From Patescibacteria group bacterium (GTDB taxonomy: Bacteria; Patescibacteriota; Minisyncoccia; Phycocordibacterales; UBA12079): a stretch of 6,935 nucleotides of DNA. Location of the stretch: assembly GCA_018821685.1 (NCBI GenBank), contig JAHJLO010000008.1, forward strand, positions 1 to 6,935. The letters run 5' to 3'. Below the pieces are notes generated by a model. That model did no database searches and had not been told where the DNA came from. It saw only the letters and a list, made by a program, of their open reading frames with translations. Shown here one piece after another: positions 3,722 to 6,935 of the stretch (positions are counted from its first letter, which is position 1; every line of letters begins with the position of its first letter). The position numbers and the translations under genes are program-made.

Positions 3722-4195
3722 ATGGCAAAAACTAAAAAACAGATAGTTGGTGATCTTGGTGAAGGTATTGTTTGTAATTATTTAAAAGATAAAGGTTTTA
3801 AGATAATTGAAAGAAACTACTGGAAATCTTGGGGTGAGGTAGACATTATTGCTCAAAGAAAAGGGGTAACCCGTTTTATTGAAGTAAAAACTGTTTCGCA
3901 TGAAACTTCTGACTTTGTTCCACATGAAACAAAGTTTAATAAAAATGAACCAAATAATGTTTCATGTGGAACAACTGACGATTTTAGGGCTGAAGATAAT
4001 TTACATCCTTGGAAATTAAAGCGATTATCTCGGGTAATACAAACCTATTTAATAGAAAAAGGCTCTAATAATGTTTCATGTGGAACATCTTTGTGTGATG
4101 ATAAGGGTGATTGGCAGTTTGATGTGGCGGTTGTTTATTTAAATATTGAAAACCGGGAAGCAAAGGTTAAATATTTAGAGGATATTATTTTGTAA
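3722..4195 (+). CDS. yraN: YraN/UPF0102 family nuclease-fold protein, enlarged by parS-like inserts
   Basis: With the ATG at 3722 the protein has 157 residues. The family signature is clear: GDLGEGIVCNYLKDKGFKIIERN (residues 10-32), W-G-E-V-D-I-I-A (37-44) and F-I-E-V-K-T (52-57), the restriction-endonuclease-like core with Asp41, Glu54 and Lys56; QFDVAVVYL (132-140) is the usual C-terminal strand. YraN proteins are predicted Holliday-junction-resolvase-like cytoplasmic proteins of unproven function, usually about 115-125 residues. The extra length lies mainly at residues 59-93 and 114-128, and these stretches contain the four parS-like sites, translated as V-S/P-x-x-T. The longer frame from the ATG at 3686 starts inside parS-like site 2 and upstream of the -10, so the start at 3722 is preferred. 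There is no ribosome site. It converges on the HIT gene through a shared 19-bp hairpin. Confidence 0.88.
   Translation: MAKTKKQIVGDLGEGIVCNYLKDKGFKIIERNYWKSWGEVDIIAQRKGVTRFIEVKTVSHETSDFVPHETKFNKNEPNNVSCGTTDDFRAEDNLHPWKLKRLSRVIQTYLIEKGSNNVSCGTSLCDDKGDWQFDVAVVYLNIENREAKVKYLEDIIL
3892..3907 (+). promoter_or_regulatory. parS-like site 3 (divergent copy, inside yraN)
   Basis: TGTTTCGCATGAAACT: both half-sites TGTTTC and GAAAC are kept, with three differences from canonical parS (positions 7, 9 and 16). It encodes VSHET, in the same phase as the other coding-region sites. Confidence 0.4.
3916..3931 (-). promoter_or_regulatory. parS-like site 4 (inside yraN)
   Basis: Exact TGTTCCACATGAAACA, the inverted orientation of the 16-mer, 24 nt after the start of site 3. 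Translated as VPHET. Confidence 0.6.
3958..3973 (+). promoter_or_regulatory. parS-like site 5 (inside yraN)
   Basis: Exact TGTTTCATGTGGAACA, translated as VSCGT, 42 nt after the start of site 4 and inverted relative to it. Confidence 0.6.
4072..4087 (+). promoter_or_regulatory. parS-like site 6 (inside yraN)
   Basis: Exact TGTTTCATGTGGAACA preceded by AA like site 5, translated again as NVSCGT, in the loop before the final strand of YraN. I saw no further full copy elsewhere in the window. Confidence 0.6.
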
Positions 4196-4238
4196 AACCT
4201 CCACATCTTTTCTAATAAGATTTGGGGCTATAAGACAT

Positions 4239-4280
4239 TTAATTTATAAAGGACATTCTAAAATGTCCTTTATAAATTAA
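4239..4280. terminator. Shared bidirectional terminator of yraN and the HIT gene
   Basis: A perfect 19-bp inverted repeat, 4239-4257 against 4262-4280, with loop CTAA. The right arm overlaps the last codons and stop of the minus-strand HIT gene. Both arms end in A/T runs. TGTCCTTTATAAA from this hairpin also occurs at 3472-3484, left of the parS-like cluster. Confidence 0.7.
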
Positions 4281-4683
4281 TCGAGATTAAATCTTTTATT
4301 TCTTGTAAGGTTTCAGAATCCATATTTGTCTTGGGGTAAGGGGCATAATTTTTACCTGGATTTACAGGTATAAAAGGTTCTCCTTTAAAAATTATTTTTT
4401 TATTATATCTAGGTATGAAGTGCCAATGTAAGTGAGGAGAAGTATTTCCAAAACAAGCTATATTAGGTCTTTGTTTACCAAAAGATTTTTCAATTGAGTT
4501 ATTCCATCGGGGGATTATGATTTCAAATAATTCATTCTGTTCTTCTTTCGTCATGTCATTTATTTTATCTGCTTTATTATTTTTTGCCCAAGCATAACAC
4601 CTTCCTATGTAAGGAAATTGATTTTTGTGCAAATATAAATCCCAATATTTAAATCCTTTTATTTTTAATTTTTCGTAATCCAT
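4270..4683 (-). CDS. HIT-family nucleotide hydrolase
   Basis: The 137-residue protein carries the histidine-triad signature FGNTSPHLHWHFIPRY, with His84, His86 and His88; His86 would be the nucleophile and His88 pairs with it at the phosphate. The preceding YIGRCYAWAK (25-34) and LTKEEQ-like MTKEEQNEL (44-52) segments match the conserved N-terminal strands and helix of the family. HIT proteins hydrolyse or transfer nucleoside phosphoramidates and dinucleoside polyphosphates such as Ap4A in the cytoplasm; the particular substrate cannot be read from the sequence. The length is normal for the family. The start follows an extended -10 (TGCTATAAT) by 8 nt, and no Shine-Dalgarno is present, so the mRNA is probably leaderless. 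The gene converges on yraN and shares its terminator hairpin. Confidence 0.92.
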   Translation of the reverse strand: MDYEKLKIKGFKYWDLYLHKNQFPYIGRCYAWAKNNKADKINDMTKEEQNELFEIIIPRWNNSIEKSFGKQRPNIACFGNTSPHLHWHFIPRYNKKIIFKGEPFIPVNPGKNYAPYPKTNMDSETLQEIKDLISINL

Positions 4684-4691
4684 AATAGTAT

Positions 4692-4700
4692 ATTATAGCA
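4692..4700 (-). promoter_or_regulatory. Extended -10 promoter of the HIT gene (leaderless)
   Basis: On the minus strand TGC-TATAAT ends 8 nt before the ATG. It shares the TGCTAT(A/T)AT form with the promoters at 156-164 and 2249-2257. Confidence 0.55.
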
Positions 4701-4723
4701 ATAATAATTAAACATAAAAAACA

Positions 4724-4751
4724 TTGAAAGTTCTATATTTTATGGTAAGAT
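4724..4751 (+). promoter_or_regulatory. Promoter of the tRNA-Pro/GIY-YIG locus
   Basis: TTGAAA (4724-4729), 16-nt spacer, then TGG-TAAGAT (4743-4751), an extended -10. It lies 20 nt before the broken tRNA-Pro copy and is the best promoter for everything up to the intact tRNA-Pro at 5080. I see none between the GIY-YIG stop and that tRNA, where only 8 nt separate them. Confidence 0.5.
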
Positions 4752-4771
4752 AGGGGAGTTAAATAAATAAT

Positions 4772-4824
4772 CGGAGTGTAGTGTAACGGCTAACATTTCT
4801 GCCTGAGGCAGACGACAACGTGTT
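4772..4824 (+). pseudogene. Broken 5' half of tRNA-Pro
   Basis: Bases 4771-4797 are identical to 5079-5105: the acceptor 5' strand, the D arm and the link to the anticodon stem. The following hairpin TCTGC-CTGAG-GCAGA has a 5-nt loop instead of the normal 7, with no usable anticodon, and after CGAC the T arm and 3' acceptor strand are missing. It cannot be a working tRNA. The GIY-YIG gene starts 11 nt after its end. Confidence 0.8.
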
Positions 4825-4834
4825 TCCATAAATT

Positions 4835-5071
4835 ATGTTTTATGTATATGTAATAAAAAGCGATAAAGATTATATTTATACAGGACAAACTAATAATTTA
4901 AAAGATAGGTTGTTGCGACATAATTCTGGTAGAGAAAAATATACAAAAAATAAAGGTTGTTTCAAGATTATTTATAAAGAGACATATAATACCCGATCAG
5001 TGGCGATGAAAAGGGAAAAAGAATTAAAAAGTGGTAAAGGTAGAGAATGGATTAAAAATAATATATTATAA
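4835..5071 (+). CDS. Small GIY-YIG nuclease-domain protein (UPF0213/YhbQ-like)
   Basis: The 78 residues are one complete GIY-YIG domain. FYVYVIK (2-8) is the first strand with Tyr5, YIYTGQT (13-19) carries the second motif with Tyr15 and Gly17, Arg25 is in LKDRLLRHNSG (22-32), and KREKELKSGKGREWI (59-73) ends the domain with the candidate metal-binding Glu61. GIY-YIG nucleases cut DNA with one metal ion; this short form is very common in Patescibacteria and its role is unproven. The ATG has no Shine-Dalgarno. The setting is the notable part: the gene lies between a broken tRNA-Pro 5' half and the intact tRNA-Pro, 8 nt before the latter, so the two are probably co-transcribed. A homing-like or mobile function is inference; a repair role of the YhbQ type is also possible. 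Confidence 0.9.
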   Translation: MFYVYVIKSDKDYIYTGQTNNLKDRLLRHNSGREKYTKNKGCFKIIYKETYNTRSVAMKREKELKSGKGREWIKNNIL

Positions 5072-5079
5072 ACAAATAT

Positions 5080-5152
5080 CGGAGTGTAGTGTAACGGCTA
5101 ACATTCTCGCTTTGGGAGCGAGCGACTCCGGGTTCGAATCCCGGCACTCCGA
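5080..5152 (+). tRNA. tRNA-Pro (anticodon UGG)
   Basis: Complete cloverleaf: acceptor CGGAGTG (5080-5086)/CACTCCG (5145-5151), discriminator A5152. D stem 5089-5092/5101-5104; anticodon stem CTCGC/GCGAG with loop TTTGGGA, anticodon UGG at 5113-5115; T stem CCGGG/CCCGG (5128-5132/5140-5144) with loop TTCGAAT. UGG reads CCA and probably other CCN codons. CCA is not encoded. A broken 5' copy lies 308 nt upstream, and its 3' half is copied in inverted form downstream. Confidence 0.96.
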
Positions 5153-5203
5153 CAAAAAAAGAAAACACTAGCTCTGCTAGTGTTTTCTTTTTTTGTCGGA
5201 GTG
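5145..5203 (+). terminator. tRNA-Pro terminator, fused with an inverted copy of the acceptor strand
   Basis: A perfect 28-bp inverted repeat: 5145-5172 against 5176-5203, loop TCT. The inner 12 bp end in a 7-T run and would terminate transcription. The outer part is the tRNA's own 3' acceptor strand CACTCCG and its inverted copy CGGAGTG at 5197-5203, so the tRNA end and the terminator arm are complementary as one unit. Confidence 0.85.
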
Positions 5204-5281
5204 AAGCGAGCAAGCTGCTTTGTTCGTGTCGGGATTCGAACGGCGGAGCATGTCGAGAAAAGCGAGACGGCGAGCCGCGTC
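5204..5281. repeat. Interrupted inverted tRNA-Pro tail with GC-rich palindromes
   Basis: After the acceptor copy, 22 nt that can fold by themselves (GCGAGCAAGC...GCTTTGTTCG) interrupt the mirror. It then resumes at about 5226-5243: GTGTCGGGATTCGAACGG is close to the reverse complement of the tRNA T arm. GC-rich GCGGAG/GCGAG sequence follows, as in the tRNA-Arg locus at 852-895. No gene is present in 5153-5465. Confidence 0.65.
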
Positions 5282-5287
5282 CAATGA

Positions 5288-5334
5288 TACTTAGGCTTTT
5301 TTGGAACACGAAGTGTTTCGAAAAAGACTTAGTA
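5288..5334. repeat. TACTTAG...CTTAGTA hairpin unit (Pro locus)
   Basis: TACTTAGGCTTTTT (5288-5301) pairs with AAAAAGACTTAGTA (5321-5334) with two mismatches, around an inner stem GGAACAC/GTGTTTC (5303-5309/5313-5319) with loop GAA. It is the counterpart of 912-966 in the tRNA-Arg locus. Confidence 0.6.
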
Positions 5335-5336
5335 AT

Positions 5337-5360
5337 CGTGGGACGAATCCCAGCACTCCA
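5337..5360 (+). repeat. Direct degenerate copy of the tRNA-Pro tail
   Basis: After the hairpin, CGAATCCCAGCACTCC repeats the 3' T arm and acceptor of tRNA-Pro (CGAATCCCGGCACTCC) with one change. The 5' T stem has TGGG where the tRNA has CGGG, so that base pair stays complementary (C-G to T-A). Confidence 0.6.
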
Positions 5361-5465
5361 ATCTAAAAATAGGAAGTTGTTTTTTGTTTTTAAGGTGCTA
5401 AACTGAGAACAGATTTAATTTAAATAAGAAAACTGAGTTTATCTCTAATAGGTAGGAGGTGTCTA

Positions 5466-5630
5466 ATGAAATGTGTTCCTAATTGTAAAAGAAAGTGCAT
5501 TAATTGTAGAAGATCTTGCCGGGAAAATTTTATAGGAGGTTTTTTAATTTTAACAGACTGTGAAGGTCGGGAGGTTTGCCCTACTTGCCATTGCAAGGAT
5601 CCTTTAAAATTCCAATCGAAAGAAGATTGA
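5466..5630 (+). CDS. Small Cys-rich protein, unknown function
   Basis: A 54-residue frame starts 5 nt after a strong AGGAGGT Shine-Dalgarno (5454-5460), the best ribosome site in the window. It ends at TGA, 17 nt before a strong terminator, so it is a convincing single-gene unit. The peptide MKCVPNCKRKCINCRRSC opens with Cys3, 7, 11, 14 and 18; Cys32, Cys38, Cys41 and Cys43 follow (CPTCHCKD near the end), nine Cys in all plus one His. Two metal-binding knots seem likely, for example zinc, but the spacing fits no family I recognise. A hydrophobic stretch FIGGFLILT lies between the Cys groups. There is no signal peptide, so it is probably cytoplasmic. Confidence 0.75.
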   Translation: MKCVPNCKRKCINCRRSCRENFIGGFLILTDCEGREVCPTCHCKDPLKFQSKED

Positions 5631-5646
5631 TTCCAGGAATTAAAGT

Positions 5647-5680
5647 AAAGGGCTCTCGTTTTAAACGAGAGCCCTTTTTG
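5647..5680 (+). terminator. Terminator after the Cys-rich gene
   Basis: AAAGGGCTCTCGTTT (5647-5661) is complementary to 5663-5677, followed by T residues. One of the strongest hairpins in the window. Confidence 0.9.
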
Positions 5681-5749
5681 GTTGAATTTTTTGAGGAAGT
5701 GTATAGAATTAGTTTTAAGTTAATAAACGAGCGTTGGGTTGTCAAGAAA

Positions 5750-5861
5750 ACCCCAGTGAAATATGTTTTGTTTATTTTGAATTTTTTAAAAGCGAGGTTT
5801 TAAAAAATTCAAAATAAACAAAACCTTCGTTTTATAAAAGATAAAACGAATTTCACGGGGT
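5750..5861. repeat. Three-way-junction inverted repeat (possible MITE-like element)
   Basis: An outer stem (ACCCC-A-GTGAAAT at 5750-5762 against ATTTCACGGGGT at 5850-5861, one bulged A) encloses two perfect hairpins: 27 bp (5765-5791/5798-5824, loop GCGAGG) and 10 bp (5826-5835/5841-5850, loop AAAAG), sharing base 5850 at the junction. No open reading frame of note lies here. It could be a short non-autonomous mobile element, a structured RNA in the MscS leader, or an extrusion site. It occupies most of the 271-nt gap 5631-5901. Confidence 0.65.
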
Positions 5862-5901
5862 AATATTATTTCTAATTCGCTTCGCTCATAAGAAAAATAT
5901 T

Positions 5902-6935
5902 ATGAATTTAGAAACAATAATTTTAGGAAATACCTTAAACGAGTATTTATATGCTCTAGGTATTTTTGCAGTATTGATTGTCGTCCTAAGACTTTTTATG
6001 TTTTACATCGTAAGAAAACTTGAAAAAGCAGCTGAAAAAACAAAAACTGATGTTGACGATACATTGATAAATATCGTTAAGAGTTTAAGACCACCTTTTT
6101 ATTATTTTTTAGCTTTCTATTTAGCAACCTATTCTGTAATAATCAGTGATTTATTTAAAAATATTATAGAAGGAATTATTACAATTTTGATTGTTTATCA
6201 AATTGTGACCACAAGTCAGATTTTAATTGATTACGTTCTTGGTAAAAAGTTTAAGGGAAGGGAAGATTTAGAGGCACAAGCTGCAATTGAAATGATTAGC
6301 AAAATAATCCGGTTTGTTCTGTGGGTACTCGGGATTTTACTTATACTTTCAAATCTAGGTGTAAATATAACCTCTTTAATTGCTGGTTTGGGTATTGGAG
6401 GTGTTGCCACAGCTTTTGCCTTGAAAGAAATTTTATCTGATTTATTTAGCTCTTTTGCAATATACTTTGATAAACCTTTTAAAATAGGGGATTTTATTCA
6501 AATTGGAGCAGATAAAGGAACTGTTATAAAAATTGGGATAATGACAACTCGGTTAAAAACTAGTCAAGGAGAGGAACTTGTAATGTCTAACCGCGAACTT
6601 ATTTCTTCGAGGATTCAAAATTATAAGAAAATGGAAGATAGGAGGGCTACATTTTCCTTTGGGGTAGCCTATGAAACACCTCTAGAGGTTCTAAAAACGA
6701 TTTCTAAGGATATTGAAGCGATAGTTGGGTCTGTAAGAGGTCTTCGCTTTGATAGAGCTCATTTCCTTAAATTTGATGAATCAGCCCTTAATTTTGAAGT
6801 GGTTTATTTTGTTGAATCTAGCGACTATGTTAAATATGCAGATGCCCAACAAGAAATTAATTTAAAGATCATGGAGAATTTTGAGAAGAAGGGAATCGAG
6901 ATGGCTTATCCGACGAGGACTGTTTTTGTGAAGAA
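5902..6935 (+). CDS. MscS-family small-conductance mechanosensitive channel (3' end missing)
   Basis: 344 residues are visible and the frame runs off the window end. Predicted membrane helices lie at about 15-37, 65-83, 88-110 and 133-152, followed by the pore helix 156-186 (SLIAGLGIGGVATAFALKEI), which has the Gly/Ala packing of MscS TM3. After it come the family's SDLFSSFAIYFDKPFKIGDFIQIG segment (179-202, start of the beta domain), then the alpha/beta vestibule domain; V-M-S-N-R (227-231) matches the conserved V-P-N block. TRTVFVK at the visible end resembles the usual C terminus, so few residues are probably missing. Such channels sit in the cytoplasmic membrane and release solutes under osmotic downshock. 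The ATG has no clear Shine-Dalgarno, and an A/T inverted repeat (5861-5873/5891-5902) reaches the start codon. The gene follows the three-way-junction repeat. Confidence 0.92.
   Translation, partial: MNLETIILGNTLNEYLYALGIFAVLIVVLRLFMFYIVRKLEKAAEKTKTDVDDTLINIVKSLRPPFYYFLAFYLATYSVIISDLFKNIIEGIITILIVYQIVTTSQILIDYVLGKKFKGREDLEAQAAIEMISKIIRFVLWVLGILLILSNLGVNITSLIAGLGIGGVATAFALKEILSDLFSSFAIYFDKPFKIGDFIQIGADKGTVIKIGIMTTRLKTSQGEELVMSNRELISSRIQNYKKMEDRRATFSFGVAYETPLEVLKTISKDIEAIVGSVRGLRFDRAHFLKFDESALNFEVVYFVESSDYVKYADAQQEINLKIMENFEKKGIEMAYPTRTVFVK

Noticed and set aside
3619..4087. CRISPR array as explanation of the repeated 16-mers
   Set aside because: The repeats are too short, in both orientations, irregularly spaced (24 to 114 nt between starts) and partly within a gene; no cas gene is present.
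4798..4812. Functional tRNA with a changed anticodon in the upstream Pro copy
   Set aside because: The loop has 5 nt and the T arm and 3' acceptor strand are absent, so no cloverleaf can form.
5052..5309. Minus-strand frame of 85 codons containing GVPGFEPG
   Set aside because: Antisense of tRNA-Pro and its repeats, another typical tRNA-derived false gene.
5576..5803. Plus-strand frame of 75 codons
   Set aside because: It starts out of frame inside the Cys-rich gene and runs through its terminator and the three-way-junction repeat.

Overview
The window looks like a piece of chromosome from a Candidate Phyla Radiation (Patescibacteria) bacterium, perhaps a Parcubacteria or Nomurabacteria-type lineage. 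The reasons are strong AT richness, small single-domain genes, tRNAs without an encoded CCA, a tandem CxxC/CxxC zinc-ribbon protein, a tiny GIY-YIG protein and several apparently leaderless genes. This placement is inference from style; no marker gene here proves it. TGA is used as a stop and TGG as Trp, so the code appears standard.

Layout. 1-174: end of the upstream region, a hairpin and an extended -10 promoter. 175-648: a short VIT1/CCC1-type membrane protein. 705-776: tRNA-Arg(UCG), followed by about 340 bp of tRNA-derived repeats. 1245-1715: unknown membrane/coiled-coil protein. 1876-2145 (minus): duplicated zinc ribbon. 2291-2458: a broken copy, then an intact copy, of tRNA-Gly(UCC). 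2652-3308: YedJ-like HD hydrolase. 3309-3721: AT-rich intergenic region with three DnaA-box-like sites and the first of a cluster of parS-like sites. 3722-4195: YraN/UPF0102 nuclease-fold protein whose coding sequence carries four more parS-like sites. 4270-4683 (minus): HIT hydrolase. 4772-5152: a broken tRNA-Pro 5' half, a GIY-YIG nuclease gene, then the intact tRNA-Pro(UGG). 5153-5360: tRNA-derived mirror repeats. 5466-5630: small Cys-rich protein. 5750-5861: predicted three-way-junction inverted repeat. 5902-end: MscS-type mechanosensitive channel, cut by the window end.

Two signals stand out. First, the 16-mer TGTTTCATGTGGAACA occurs five times exactly (both orientations), plus one looser copy, within 470 bp. 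It differs from the canonical ParB site parS (TGTTTCACGTGAAACA) at two positions. Three exact copies and the looser one lie inside yraN, all in the same codon phase and in stretches that appear to be extra to the family. With the DnaA-box-like sites just upstream, this is a candidate centromere or origin region.

Second, all three tRNA loci share an odd architecture. The terminator hairpin after the tRNA is the centre of a longer inverted repeat that includes a reverse-complement copy of the tRNA 3' end. This is followed by palindromes and then by a degenerate direct copy of the tRNA tail. Two of the three also have a 5'-intact but broken tRNA copy just upstream. In the tRNA-Pro locus a GIY-YIG nuclease gene lies between the broken and intact copies, which suggests a tRNA-targeting mobile or homing-like process.
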